From the NCBI RefSeq assembly GCF_014384785.1, contig NZ_JACRSU010000001.1:186001-250000 (forward strand): 64,000 nucleotides of DNA. Reading direction: 5' to 3'. Under the pieces are notes generated by a model. The model worked only from the letters and a program-made list of their open reading frames with translations, was not told where the DNA came from and did no database searches. Origin of the DNA: Congzhengia minquanensis (GTDB taxonomy: Bacteria > Bacillota > Clostridia > UBA1381 > UBA9506). Of the stretch, positions 7,332 to 15,800 are shown piece after piece (position 1 is the first letter of the stretch; each line of letters begins with the position of its first letter). A program made the position numbers and the translations under genes.

Positions 7332-8273
7332 ATGGAAATTCCGGTTTATATCTTTACAGGCTTTTTAGAGGCTGGCAAAACAAAATTTATTCAGGAAACA
7401 CTGGAGGACGCACGGTTTAACGACGGCGAGCGCACTCTGCTTTTACTGTGCGAGGAAGGGATTGAAGAATTTGACCTCTCCCGCTTTACAGGGAAAAACG
7501 TGTTTATTGAATCCGTAGAAAATGAATCAGACCTTACGGGAAAATGGATTTCTTCCCTGTTTAAAAAGCACAAGCCAGAGCGCGTAATCGTGGAGTTTAA
7601 CGGCATGTGGCAGTTAGACTCCCTTTACAACAACCTGCCGAAAACCTGCACAGTTGTGCAGGAAATGTTTTTTGCAGACGCTGGAACGTTTTTAAACTAC
7701 AACAGTAACATGCGCTCTCTCGTGGTGGACAAGCTAAAAAGCTGCGAGGTCGTAATTTTTAACCGCACTACAGAGGAAACCGATAAAGAGATGTTTCACA
7801 AAATCGTCCGCGCCACCTCCCGCCGCGCCAACATTGCGTTTGAATATGCTGACGGGCATGTGGAATATGACGAGATTGAAGATCCGCTCCCCTTTGACGT
7901 GGACGCACCGGTTATCGCCATTAAAGACGAGGATTTTGCCCTGTGGTACCGCGATGTTTCAGAGGACGTAAAAAAATATGTGGGTAAAACTGTTAAGTTT
8001 AAGGGCATTATCGCCCACAACAACACCTTGCCCAAAGACGTTTGCCTCATTGGCCGGCACATTATGACCTGTTGTGCAGACGACATTTCCTATGGCGGCA
8101 TGCTGTGCATTGTGCCAAAGGGCACCATGTTTAAAAGCCGGGACTGGATGCTGGTTACCGCCACTTTGCGGTATGAATATCACAAGCTATATGAGGGGAA
8201 AGGGCCGGTGCTTTATGCAGAAAGCCTGGTGCACGCGCCTCAGCCAAAAGAACAGGTCGCAACATTTTATTAA
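7332..8273 (+). CDS. CobW-like P-loop protein joined to a DUF1980/TIGR03943-like tail
   Basis: A 313-residue protein in two parts. Residues 1-190 resemble a degenerate G3E GTPase: Walker A is GFLEAGKTK (10-18), FNRT stands at the NKxD position, and the CxCC metal motif is absent. Residues 215-313 resemble the C-terminal domain of TIGR03943/DUF1980 proteins, with GKTVKFKGIIAH, LIGRHIMTCCADD and a hydrophobic strand pair. TIGR03943 proteins usually accompany a membrane permease in a metal-linked locus; no permease is adjacent here. It is co-transcribed with the His-rich COG0523 gene and ends at a strong terminator. The domain assignment of the tail is by eye and moderately sure. Confidence 0.72.
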   Translation: MEIPVYIFTGFLEAGKTKFIQETLEDARFNDGERTLLLLCEEGIEEFDLSRFTGKNVFIESVENESDLTGKWISSLFKKHKPERVIVEFNGMWQLDSLYNNLPKTCTVVQEMFFADAGTFLNYNSNMRSLVVDKLKSCEVVIFNRTTEETDKEMFHKIVRATSRRANIAFEYADGHVEYDEIEDPLPFDVDAPVIAIKDEDFALWYRDVSEDVKKYVGKTVKFKGIIAHNNTLPKDVCLIGRHIMTCCADDISYGGMLCIVPKGTMFKSRDWMLVTATLRYEYHKLYEGKGPVLYAESLVHAPQPKEQVATFY

Positions 8274-8304
8274 AAAGAAGCCTGCTGTCTAGCAGGCTTC
8301 TTTT
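8273..8304. terminator. Bidirectional terminator between convergent units
   Basis: A perfect 14-bp stem (AAAAGAAGCCTGCT with its complement) around loop GTCT, with T runs on both strands. It serves the plus-strand P-loop gene and the minus-strand phosphatase fusion. Confidence 0.88.
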
Positions 8305-9537
8305 TTACAGCTCCAAGTCCTCCGGGCGGCTGAATTCATATAATTTTCTCTCCGGCAGCAAAAATGCCTTTGGCCCCCAAACTGCGTTGAAATGGCAAAC
8401 GCTGTTTTTGTCGTTTTGTTCCGGCTTCCACGGCTCTCCGCTCGTGCCGTGACCATAAAAATACCACTCACTTTTGGTTTTTACCTCATACCAGGCGTGG
8501 GCCACGGTGCAGGTAATGCCGCCGATTTTCAGCTGCGTGTCCGGTGCCAGCACTTTCGCAAAGGGCGCATGTTTTTTAATAAGTTCCGGCAAATCGTTAT
8601 TTCCGGGCACAACGTAAATTTCTTTTGCGCCGGAATTTTTTAATATGTCTGCAATTTGAATCAATCCGGCTTCATACTCCTCCCTTGTGCCAATCATTCT
8701 GCCCGCTTTTACCTCGTCCACCATATCGCCTGTGTGTAGAATGATGTCGGGCTTCACTTTTAAAATCAGTTCATGATAATATGGATATGTAAAGGACGAT
8801 GTATCCCCAATGTGGAGCAGCTTTAAGGAGTTGGAAGCGGAAAGCTCTTTTGGCACATTGATTCCGCGCTTCATAATTATTTTCATTTTCTCCCCGTCCA
8901 AGTCTGACAGCATAACGGTGTTCATGCCCACCATTTTGTACGGCAAGTGCGCCGTGTCAAAATACAGAGAGTTTTTTGAGTCTTCCGTGTCTAAAATAGA
9001 AAGACTGCAATTGCACAAATTGCGTCCGCTTTTTTTCGGAATGTTCAAAAAATGAATTAAATGCCCTGCCGAAGCGCCGTGTCCCACGAACATTGCATCC
9101 TCCTGGGGATTCAATTCCGAAAACCCCTTGCTTACACGCGCAAAAACGTCTTCCTCAGTATCGGAATGAGGACTCCACCACGGATAAGGAAGACCTGCGC
9201 TTGCGTCCACATGGCGAAACCGTTTTTGAATTTGCTCCAACCGCATGCCGTGAAATGTTCCCGGAACCCACTCTGACTTCAAAATTTCCCGCATGAACGC
9301 AGTGGGAATAATTTTTGAGCCTGTTTTGTCCGCAATGATTTCTGCGGTTTCCATTGTTCTGGCATAGGGTGAGGTGTAAAGCGGGCCGCGAAACCCAATG
9401 TGACGCATATAGTCTCCCAGCCGCGACGCCTGCGCGCGGCCCAGTTCCGTCAGTGGAGGATCGCCTGCCGGGAACTGCGCGTCTCCGTAGTTTTCTTTCG
9501 GCGCTACCTGGCCGTGCCGGGTGATATAAAACTTCAT
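8305..9537 (-). CDS. Histidine phosphatase fused to a calcineurin-like phosphoesterase
   Basis: A 410-residue fusion. The N-terminal part (about 1-190) is a histidine-phosphatase/phosphoglycerate-mutase domain with the RHG signature at residues 7-9 and the second catalytic His in FVGHGASAGH. The C-terminal part (about 240-400) has the order of a metallophosphoesterase: HIGDTSS, LHTGDMVDE, VVPGNNDLPEL, VAHAWYE and YGHGTSG. The first motif lacks the usual metal-ligand His (GDTSS instead of SDTHG-like), so metal binding may be altered. No signal peptide is seen. The ATG overlaps the stop of the PHP gene by four bases, suggesting coupled translation and a joint role in phosphoester breakdown. The substrate is unknown. 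Confidence 0.82.
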   Translation of the reverse strand: MKFYITRHGQVAPKENYGDAQFPAGDPPLTELGRAQASRLGDYMRHIGFRGPLYTSPYARTMETAEIIADKTGSKIIPTAFMREILKSEWVPGTFHGMRLEQIQKRFRHVDASAGLPYPWWSPHSDTEEDVFARVSKGFSELNPQEDAMFVGHGASAGHLIHFLNIPKKSGRNLCNCSLSILDTEDSKNSLYFDTAHLPYKMVGMNTVMLSDLDGEKMKIIMKRGINVPKELSASNSLKLLHIGDTSSFTYPYYHELILKVKPDIILHTGDMVDEVKAGRMIGTREEYEAGLIQIADILKNSGAKEIYVVPGNNDLPELIKKHAPFAKVLAPDTQLKIGGITCTVAHAWYEVKTKSEWYFYGHGTSGEPWKPEQNDKNSVCHFNAVWGPKAFLLPERKLYEFSRPEDLEL

Positions 9538-11231
9538 TGCCTGCCCTCCCTTTCTGCAAGGCGGCAGTTTGGAATTTCAAACGCCGCCTCGTCTGATTTC
9601 ACAATGTAAATTGGATTCGTCAGCAAAATGCACATTCCGGTTTCATCGTAAACTTCCACCCGCTGAAAGCTCACGGTGGTAAGACCAGTCCGCAGAACAG
9701 ACCTTGTTGTAAATGTGCCTCCGTCAAGCGTTACAGACGCACAAGTTTTTCCGTTTTCAATGAGCTGGAACTGCCAGCCGGGCTCGGTGTGTTCCATGAA
9801 AAATTCTATTTCTACCTCGCTGCTTTCTTCCGCTTTAAAGATAGTTCCCATTTGATAGCCGTCTGTGGTTTCAAACCGAACTTCGCCGTTTATCTTCACC
9901 GGGTTCCCCGTATAGGCCATCCCCTGTTTCATAGAACGGGTGAACACCGCCTCGCCGATGGGATGGGACAAATCCTGCGGCGCCGCAAGGTATGTTGCAA
10001 AATTGTTGCCATTAAACCAGCCGTCGTTGTTTCTGTGGCTGTCGCTGCTGCCATATCCGCAAAGAAACAGCCCGCCCATGGAGAGCAAATCCCACAGCAT
10101 GACATATTCCTCTAAAGAAAACCCGTTTCGCCCGCAGGGAAAGCCTACTTCAATTAAATGTGCCCCATAGGCATGGTTTGCCAAAAGGCACGCCGCCATT
10201 TTTGCTACTGTTTTACTTCTCTGTGTTTCTGAAAAATTTTGCCGTTTCAGCACTTGAATGGCCAGCGGATGGTTGATGGCAAAAATGCCGCCATGCTTCT
10301 TTACATGCTTTACTGCGTCCATGTTGGAAACCTGAAAGTTTTGTTCTGCATAATCAATGGTAGGAACGCAGGTGGAAAAGCAATTTTTATGTTCCCCCGC
10401 GTCGGAAATTTCAAAAGAAACAAAGGGCGTAACGCCGTAGCGATTTCCCACCTTAGCCGCGAGCTTTTTTTGCTCCTGATGAGCTGCTTCAAAAAACTTT
10501 CTTACCTTAATTTCAAAATCCTTTAGCGCTACCGAGAGGCACGCACCGTTTCTCACCTGCAAGACAATGGCAATGGTGTCGAATACATTGTCCCTTCCGC
10601 CAATGTCCGCATCGTCTGAAACGTCTTCCGAAATTGGCAGGCGAATTTCTCCGCCGGCAATTTTAAGGGGCAGAATCTGGGTATGGGGAGCGGATAGCCC
10701 ATCTGCGCTTCCTGCTACATATAAAAGATGTGCAGGTTTTAACGAAGGCGGCCGCTGTGACAGACGGATATCAAAAATCAGCCTGCTGTCGGGGCTGATT
10801 TTTTCTGCCGTGACATTTAAATTTAGGCACACATCCATTAAAAGCGCGGCTGTATGCCGCGCTCCGCTGGATACAAAATGAATTCCTGCGCTCTGCCAGT
10901 TTTGGCTTTTTTCAGCGCAGGCGTTCATAAATAATGTTTTGGTTTCCGTAAAAATATTGTGGGTAAATTTTGCGGTGTTTTCGAACGATGTGATTTCAAA
11001 GCCGCAAAAAAGGCCGTTCCCCTCGTCCTTCATTAAGCTGCCAGTGTCAAAAGAAAATCCTGTAACCGGCGCTTTTTTAATACCTGTGCGAACGTCGTGG
11101 TCTGTAAACCAAATATATTTCATTCCAAGCTTGCTTGCGTTATAAAAATGGTTTGCCATAGAAGAACCGGGCTGAAAACAGGTATGAATATGCATATGCA
11201 TTGGATAATAAGTAAACTGGCTGTTGTGCAT
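9534..11231 (-). CDS. PHP-domain metallohydrolase (CehA/McbA-like)
   Basis: A 565-residue PHP-superfamily protein, probably a metal-dependent hydrolase or phosphoesterase. Metal-binding motifs of the fold are MHMHIHT (residues 11-17), WFTDHD (36-41), FAINHP and SSDSH. The segment between the TDHD strand and the later motifs contains about 180 residues of beta-rich sequence without PHP motifs, so the fold looks interrupted by an inserted domain, and a further beta-rich tail follows. There is no signal peptide. The start is the ATG at 11231 behind AAGGAGAGAGG. It overlaps the phosphatase fusion downstream by four bases. CehA-type members split carbamates or phosphoesters; the substrate here is unknown. 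Confidence 0.78.
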   Translation of the reverse strand: MHNSQFTYYPMHMHIHTCFQPGSSMANHFYNASKLGMKYIWFTDHDVRTGIKKAPVTGFSFDTGSLMKDEGNGLFCGFEITSFENTAKFTHNIFTETKTLFMNACAEKSQNWQSAGIHFVSSGARHTAALLMDVCLNLNVTAEKISPDSRLIFDIRLSQRPPSLKPAHLLYVAGSADGLSAPHTQILPLKIAGGEIRLPISEDVSDDADIGGRDNVFDTIAIVLQVRNGACLSVALKDFEIKVRKFFEAAHQEQKKLAAKVGNRYGVTPFVSFEISDAGEHKNCFSTCVPTIDYAEQNFQVSNMDAVKHVKKHGGIFAINHPLAIQVLKRQNFSETQRSKTVAKMAACLLANHAYGAHLIEVGFPCGRNGFSLEEYVMLWDLLSMGGLFLCGYGSSDSHRNNDGWFNGNNFATYLAAPQDLSHPIGEAVFTRSMKQGMAYTGNPVKINGEVRFETTDGYQMGTIFKAEESSEVEIEFFMEHTEPGWQFQLIENGKTCASVTLDGGTFTTRSVLRTGLTTVSFQRVEVYDETGMCILLTNPIYIVKSDEAAFEIPNCRLAEREGRQ

Positions 11232-11262
11232 TGGTCCTCTCTCCTTTCCCGATGCACATTTG

Positions 11263-12003
11263 TTATAAAATGCTTTTTAAAAACTGTCTTGCGCGTTCGT
11301 CTTTCGGGTTGGTAAAAAATTCGTCCGGCGTGTTTTCTTCTAAAATTTTACCGTCGCACATGAAGATGACCCTGTCTGCCACGTCCCGTGCAAAGCCCAT
11401 CTCGTGCGTGACCACCGCCATGGTCATGCCGTCGTTGGCGAGTTTTTTCATAACGTCTAACACCTCGCCTACCATTTCAGGGTCTAAGGCCGATGTGGGC
11501 TCGTCAAACAGCATTACGTCCGGATCCATACACAGGGCGCGGACAATGGCAACACGCTGCTTCTGACCGCCGGAAAGCTGGGAAGGAAACGCCTCTGCCC
11601 GATCGGAAAGCCCAACGCGCCCCAACAGCTCCATTGCCCTTTTTTCCGCTTCCTCTTTGCTTTTTTTCAAAAGCTTTATAGGGGCCAGCGTGAGGTTTTT
11701 TAAAACAGTCATGTGGGGAAACAGGTTAAACTGCTGAAACACCATACCCATTTTCCGACGATGGATATTAATGTTCACTTTGGGGTCTGTTATATCGACT
11801 CCTTCAAAATAAACATTTCCGGCTGTGGCAGATTCCAAAAGATTCAATGACCTTAAAAAGGTAGACTTTCCGCTGCCTGAAGGGCCGATGATAACCACAA
11901 CCTCGCCCCGCTTGATTTCTGTTGAAACACCGTCTAAAGCATGTATATGTTCGCCGTAATATTTACACAGTCCTACCGTTTTAATAATGACATTATCGTT
12001 CAT
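11263..12003 (-). CDS. Polar amino acid ABC transporter, ATP-binding protein
   Basis: A 246-residue GlnQ/HisP-type ATPase that powers amino-acid import. Walker A is GPSGSGKST (residues 39-47), the Q-loop lies in [14 protein letters not shown], the ABC signature is [11 protein letters not shown], Walker B is [12 protein letters not shown] and the switch His is in VVTHEMGFA. Length and motif order are typical of the polar amino-acid (PAAT) family. A GGAGG site precedes the ATG at 12003, and the gene overlaps the end of the permease by 11 bases. It is the last gene of the transporter unit. Confidence 0.96.
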   Translation of the reverse strand: MNDNVIIKTVGLCKYYGEHIHALDGVSTEIKRGEVVVIIGPSGSGKSTFLRSLNLLESATAGNVYFEGVDITDPKVNINIHRRKMGMVFQQFNLFPHMTVLKNLTLAPIKLLKKSKEEAEKRAMELLGRVGLSDRAEAFPSQLSGGQKQRVAIVRALCMDPDVMLFDEPTSALDPEMVGEVLDVMKKLANDGMTMAVVTHEMGFARDVADRVIFMCDGKILEENTPDEFFTNPKDERARQFLKSIL

Positions 12004-12730
12004 TTTTACGCAGCCTCCTCTCTAAGATACTTACAAGCTTTGTAAAGAACATAACCATAACAAGATAAATTAGGGCTACGGCAATAAGCGGCAGAAACGG
12101 CGAATAGGTTGTGGCACGGATAATATTTCCGCCCATTGTCAAATCCCTAATTGTAACATAGCCCGCAACAGACGTCTCTTTCAGCAAAACAATAAATTCA
12201 TTTGCAAGTGCAGGAAGCACATTTTTAAATGCCTGAGGAATGATAATATAAATCATGGTGCTTCTGTAATTAAATCCAAGGCTTCTCCCAGCCTCAAACT
12301 GCCCCAAGTCAATTGACATTATGCCCGAACGAACAATTTCGGCAACATAAGCACCGGAATTGATTCCAAAGGCAATAATTGCAACCAACAGGCTGTTTCT
12401 GGAGGACGCAAAAATTATGTAATACATAATCATCAGCTGAACAACCACAGGCGTTCCCCGAATTACGGTAAGGTAAATCTTACAAATTCCGTTCAGAATC
12501 GAGAAAAGTATTTTTTTTATGCCCTTGTTCATTTCGGAATACGTCTTGTCGTAGCTCGATCTTACAATCGCTACAACAGCACCAAGAAAAAGACCTAAAA
12601 TAAGCGAAAAAAACGTAATGATAAGGGTATTTTTAAGGCCGCTTGTAATAAACGTCCATCTTTGTTTTTCTACAAAATTAAGAATAAAATCTGCTTTAAA
12701 ATCAGCAAACCACGCCATAAAACGATCCAT
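11993..12730 (-). CDS. Polar amino acid ABC transporter, permease
   Basis: A 245-residue HisM/GlnP-type inner-membrane subunit with about five membrane segments. The family's cytoplasmic coupling loop is recognisable as [28 protein letters not shown] in two parts (EAGRSLG and [12 protein letters not shown]), and [13 protein letters not shown] marks the N-terminal half. The ATG at 12730 is chosen because GGGGTG precedes it; a longer reading would have to translate through the hairpin at 12761-12787 and adds residues unlike the family. Expression relative to the binding protein is probably lowered by that hairpin. As the only permease gene, it would act as a homodimer. Confidence 0.93.
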   Translation of the reverse strand: MDRFMAWFADFKADFILNFVEKQRWTFITSGLKNTLIITFFSLILGLFLGAVVAIVRSSYDKTYSEMNKGIKKILFSILNGICKIYLTVIRGTPVVVQLMIMYYIIFASSRNSLLVAIIAFGINSGAYVAEIVRSGIMSIDLGQFEAGRSLGFNYRSTMIYIIIPQAFKNVLPALANEFIVLLKETSVAGYVTIRDLTMGGNIIRATTYSPFLPLIAVALIYLVMVMFFTKLVSILERRLRKNER

Positions 12731-12760
12731 ATTTTCACCCCAACTTGTAAAGGTAGAAAA

Positions 12761-12787
12761 ATGGGGACGGAGATGCTCCGCCCCCAT
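12761..12787 (-). terminator. Attenuating terminator between binding protein and permease
   Basis: A 12-bp stem (ATGGGGGCGGAG with CTCCGTCCCCAT, one G-U pair), a 3-base loop and a T run on the minus strand, 14 bases past the binding-protein stop. Such partial terminators let the binding protein be made in excess of the permease and ATPase. Confidence 0.8.
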
Positions 12788-12801
12788 GATTTCTTCTAAA
12801 A

Positions 12802-13626
12802 TTATTTGTTGTTTGCCGCAACATAAGCCTTGGCAGGCTCGTTGTCAATAATTACGCAGTCAACCTTACCCGTAATCAGCGCCTGAACCGCTTCGTTACC
12901 AGAAGCGTATTTCATAACTCTGTCCGCGCCGAAATCCTCTTCCGCATAAATATCACCTGTTGTACCCTTCTGTGTACCTACGAGGTAGTTTTTCCCTTCT
13001 GCATAAAGGTCGTCGACAGATGTAATTTCGCTGTTCTCCGGAACGATGACCGACTGGATGCCGGTTGCATAACTGGAAGAAAAACTGATGTTTGCAAGTC
13101 TTTCCTCTGTAACGGTCATGCCAGCCATACCAAAGTCAGATTTACCCGTTTGAACCGATGTAATAATCGCGTCAAATTCCATATCGTCAATCACAAGCTT
13201 TTTATCCAGCTTGTCGGCAATTGCACTAGCCATTTCAGCATCAATGCCGACGATTTTCTCACCGTCGTAGAACTCATAAGGCGGGAACTGTGCGTTGGTA
13301 GCCATATGAATTTCTTCTTTTCCTTCAGCATCAGCCTGAAAAACAAGGTCATGCTGTTTGTCTGAAATATATTTGTCAACAATGGCCTGGGCTGTTCCGT
13401 CGGCTGTAAGTTCCTCAAGAGCTTTGTTAATGCTTTCTAAAAGCGCCGTGTTTTCTTTTGCCACACATACTGCATAATCTTCAACAGCATATTCCGTGTC
13501 AAGGATTTTTAAAGAAACCTTACCGTTACTGCCGCCTGCGGCGCTGTTTCCTGCATTGTTTCCTCCGCATGCTACCAGTGAAAATGCCGTAATTACGGCA
13601 ACCGTCAGTGCTAATAATTTTTTCAT
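12802..13626 (-). CDS. ABC transporter substrate-binding lipoprotein with permuted domain order
   Basis: A 274-residue SBP_bac_3-type lipoprotein. A signal peptide leads to the lipobox LVAC (Cys20). Residues about 37-89 (from SLKILDTEYAVEDYAV to AIVDKYIS) are what normally ends such proteins. The usual N-terminal start (HMATNAQFPPYEF) comes only at 107, and the protein stops at EPAKAYVAANNK, just where the moved block should follow. The order therefore looks circularly permuted, with a charged linker near 90-104 joining the old ends. The ligand-carboxylate Arg sits in MTVTEERLANISF. It is anchored to the outer membrane face and feeds the permease downstream. The amino acid is unknown; Cys residues in the leader ORF hint at sulfur amino acids only weakly. 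Confidence 0.92.
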   Translation of the reverse strand: MKKLLALTVAVITAFSLVACGGNNAGNSAAGGSNGKVSLKILDTEYAVEDYAVCVAKENTALLESINKALEELTADGTAQAIVDKYISDKQHDLVFQADAEGKEEIHMATNAQFPPYEFYDGEKIVGIDAEMASAIADKLDKKLVIDDMEFDAIITSVQTGKSDFGMAGMTVTEERLANISFSSSYATGIQSVIVPENSEITSVDDLYAEGKNYLVGTQKGTTGDIYAEEDFGADRVMKYASGNEAVQALITGKVDCVIIDNEPAKAYVAANNK

Positions 13627-13724
13627 AAATACTCTTTACCTTTCCGCTCACATAATATTTTAACAATGCACACACGTGAGCCATGTGTTAACAGGTAAAT
13701 GCATAAACTTACATTTTTGTGCAT
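13623..13724 (-). CDS. 33-residue leader ORF coupled to the binding-protein gene
   Basis: An ORF of 33 codons beginning MHKNVSLCIY and ending GKEYL. It has a very strong ribosome site (AGGAGGGG, three bases before the ATG), and its TGA overlaps the binding-protein ATG (ATGA). It lies wholly in the transcript from the promoter at 13749-13777. Three of its 33 residues are Cys (8, 19, 25). The overlap implies translational coupling: ribosomes finishing the leader can start the binding protein, whose own ribosome site is only moderate. It may be a regulatory leader peptide. No known family is recognised, and it may not be conserved as protein. Confidence 0.6.
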   Translation of the reverse strand: MHKNVSLCIYLLTHGSRVCIVKILCERKGKEYL

Positions 13725-13748
13725 AAACCCCTCCTAAAAATCTTTTTA

Positions 13749-13777
13749 ATTATATCATTACTTTCAAATTTTGTCAA
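13749..13777 (-). promoter_or_regulatory. Consensus SigA promoter of the amino-acid ABC transporter
   Basis: On the minus strand a perfect TTGACA (13772-13777), a 17-base spacer and a perfect TATAAT (13749-13754). The start would lie just before the leader ORF's ribosome site, so leader mRNA is short. Confidence 0.88.
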
Positions 13778-13838
13778 TCAAAAAAGCACAATTTTTTCAT
13801 ATATATTCTGCTTTTAGAAAATAAATTCGAAATTATCA

Positions 13839-13866
13839 TTGATTTTTGCGCAGAAAATGGTATAAT
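13839..13866 (+). promoter_or_regulatory. Promoter of the murA-pgeF unit
   Basis: TTGATT (13839-13844), a 16-base spacer and TATAAT (13861-13866), about 100 bases before the murA start. It is divergent from the ABC transporter promoter. Confidence 0.65.
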
Positions 13867-13966
13867 GTATTTATGTGGTTTTTTTTATGATGGTAGATTG
13901 GGATAAAAACTGTAGTTTTAAATGAAAAAAGACTCTATCGAATATTTTTTCGGAGGTTTGATAAGT

Positions 13967-15229
13967 TTGGAAAAACTGGTGATAAAAGGGGGCAAGCGGC
14001 TTTGCGGCGAGGTCACTATCGGCGGCGCAAAAAACGCGGCCGTCGCGATTATTCCGGCGGCTATTTTGGTCGACGGCCCCTGTACCATTGAAAATGTGCC
14101 GGCAATTAAAGATGTTACTGTTATCTGCGGAATTTTAGAAGAACTTGGCGCAACGGTAGAATTTTTAGATAAATATACCTTAAGAATTGATTGCTCGAAA
14201 GTGGATAAATATACAGCGCCATACGAAATGGTACGGCGGATGCGTGCATCTTATTACCTTTTGGGTGCACTTTTGGGAAGGCTGAAAAAGGCCGACGTGG
14301 CAATGCCCGGCGGGTGTAATTTTGGCTGCCGCCCCATTGACCAGCATTTGAAAGGATTTCGAGCTTTGGGCGCTACGGTGTTTGAATCCTCTGACAGCGA
14401 TGCAATTTTGGCCGAGACTGACGGTTTGGTGGGCACCAATATTTATCTTGATGTCGTAAGCGTTGGCGCAACCATCAACATTATGCTGGCAGCGACTCTG
14501 GCAAAGGGCGTTACGATTATTGAAAACGTTGCCAAAGAGCCTCACATTGTTGACGTGGCAAACTTTTTAAACGCCATGGGCGCTAAAATTAAAGGCGCCG
14601 GCACCGATGTGATTAAGGTTTACGGTGCAGAACGGCTTCACGGCGGTACATACTCCATTATTCCCGACCAGATTGAAGCGGGAACCTTTATGGTAGCTGC
14701 TGCCGCTACAAACGGCGACATTTTAGTGAAAAATGTAATTCCGAAGCATATGGACTCCATCAGCGCGAAACTCATTGAGACCGGTGCTGAGGTAATTGAA
14801 TATGACGACAGCATTCGCGTACGCGGGGCGGAGGTCGTAAAACAGGTAAATATTAAAACGCTTCCCTACCCCGGTTTTCCAACCGACATGCAGCCCCAGT
14901 TCGTGGCACTGCTTTCCGCAGCAAAGGGAACGAGCATTGTGACGGAAAGCGTTTGGGAATCCCGGTTTCAATATGTGGATGAACTAATTCGCATGGGGGC
15001 CGATATAACCATTAACGCTAGAACTGCTGTAATTAAGGGCATTCCCGCTTTAAGCGGTGCCATTGTAAGATCAACTGATCTTCGCGGCGGCGCTGGAATG
15101 GTTATAGCAGGCCTGATGGCTAGCGGCGTTACCGAAATTACAGACATTCAATATATTGACCGTGGCTATGAAAAAATGGAAGAAAAGTTTAAGGCTCTTG
15201 GGGCCGATATTAGCCGTGTTGATGAGTAA
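13967..15229 (+). CDS. murA: UDP-N-acetylglucosamine 1-carboxyvinyltransferase
   Basis: A 420-residue MurA, which transfers enolpyruvyl from PEP to UDP-GlcNAc in the first committed step of peptidoglycan synthesis in the cytosol. The catalytic Lys is in GGAKNA near residue 22, and the fosfomycin-targeted Cys lies in [17 protein letters not shown], so fosfomycin sensitivity is expected. Both inside-out alpha/beta halves are complete. TTG at 13967 is chosen because GGAGG lies 10 bases upstream and the length then equals that of known MurA. An in-frame ATG at 13922 has no ribosome site. It leads a unit with the oxidoreductase subunit and pgeF. Confidence 0.95.
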   Translation: MEKLVIKGGKRLCGEVTIGGAKNAAVAIIPAAILVDGPCTIENVPAIKDVTVICGILEELGATVEFLDKYTLRIDCSKVDKYTAPYEMVRRMRASYYLLGALLGRLKKADVAMPGGCNFGCRPIDQHLKGFRALGATVFESSDSDAILAETDGLVGTNIYLDVVSVGATINIMLAATLAKGVTIIENVAKEPHIVDVANFLNAMGAKIKGAGTDVIKVYGAERLHGGTYSIIPDQIEAGTFMVAAAATNGDILVKNVIPKHMDSISAKLIETGAEVIEYDDSIRVRGAEVVKQVNIKTLPYPGFPTDMQPQFVALLSAAKGTSIVTESVWESRFQYVDELIRMGADITINARTAVIKGIPALSGAIVRSTDLRGGAGMVIAGLMASGVTEITDIQYIDRGYEKMEEKFKALGADISRVDE

Positions 15230-15257
15230 ATTACACTTTTAAGGAGATGCATATACT

Positions 15258-15800
15258 ATGAAAAGCAGTCAGATTATTTTAGCAGGATTTGGCGGACAGG
15301 GAATTTTGTTTGCCGGCAAGGTTTTGGCCTATACAAGCCTGGAAACCGAGCGCAACGTGACTTGGCTCCCCTCCTACGGACCTGAAATGCGCGGCGGCAC
15401 ATGTAACTGCAGCATTGTGGTTTCAGACGGGAAAGCTGTTGGCTCGCCGGTTATTTCCAATCCTGATGTGTTAATCGCATTGAACCGTCCCTCACTGGAT
15501 AAATTTGAAAACGCAGTTGCCCCCGGCGGCTTTATTATTTATGACGACTCTTTGGTTGACCGCGATGTTGAGCGCACCGATGTGAACGTGATTAAAATCC
15601 CCGCAACCGAGCTTACTATGGAACATCACTTAGAAACCCTTGCAAACATGGTGATTTTGGGTAGAATGCTGAAAGCAACCGAGCTGTTCACCACCGACGA
15701 AATTAAAATCGGCATTGAAAAAAGCGTTCCGAAATCGAAGGCCTGGCTCATTGAAAAGAACATTGAGGCTGTGAATTTGGGGTATACTTATGACAAATAA
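15258..15800 (+). CDS. 2-oxoacid:acceptor oxidoreductase, gamma subunit (orphan)
   Basis: A 180-residue protein matching the gamma (C-type) subunit of ferredoxin-linked 2-oxoacid oxidoreductases. It has the nucleotide-like AGFGGQGILFAGKVLAYT at the N-terminus, the core LPSYGPEMRGGTCNC and GGFIIYDDSLV. In active enzymes it works with thiamine-binding beta, alpha and ferredoxin-like delta subunits, whose genes usually adjoin; none lies in this window. It follows murA by 28 bases with its own AAGGAG site and overlaps pgeF by 11 bases. It may pair with subunits encoded elsewhere or have been displaced from its operon. The specific oxoacid cannot be told. Confidence 0.88.
   Translation: MKSSQIILAGFGGQGILFAGKVLAYTSLETERNVTWLPSYGPEMRGGTCNCSIVVSDGKAVGSPVISNPDVLIALNRPSLDKFENAVAPGGFIIYDDSLVDRDVERTDVNVIKIPATELTMEHHLETLANMVILGRMLKATELFTTDEIKIGIEKSVPKSKAWLIEKNIEAVNLGYTYDK

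Noticed and set aside
12731..12787. N-terminal extension of the permease by 19 codons
   Set aside because: It would be translated from the terminator hairpin, has no ribosome site and does not resemble the family; the ATG at 12730 is better.
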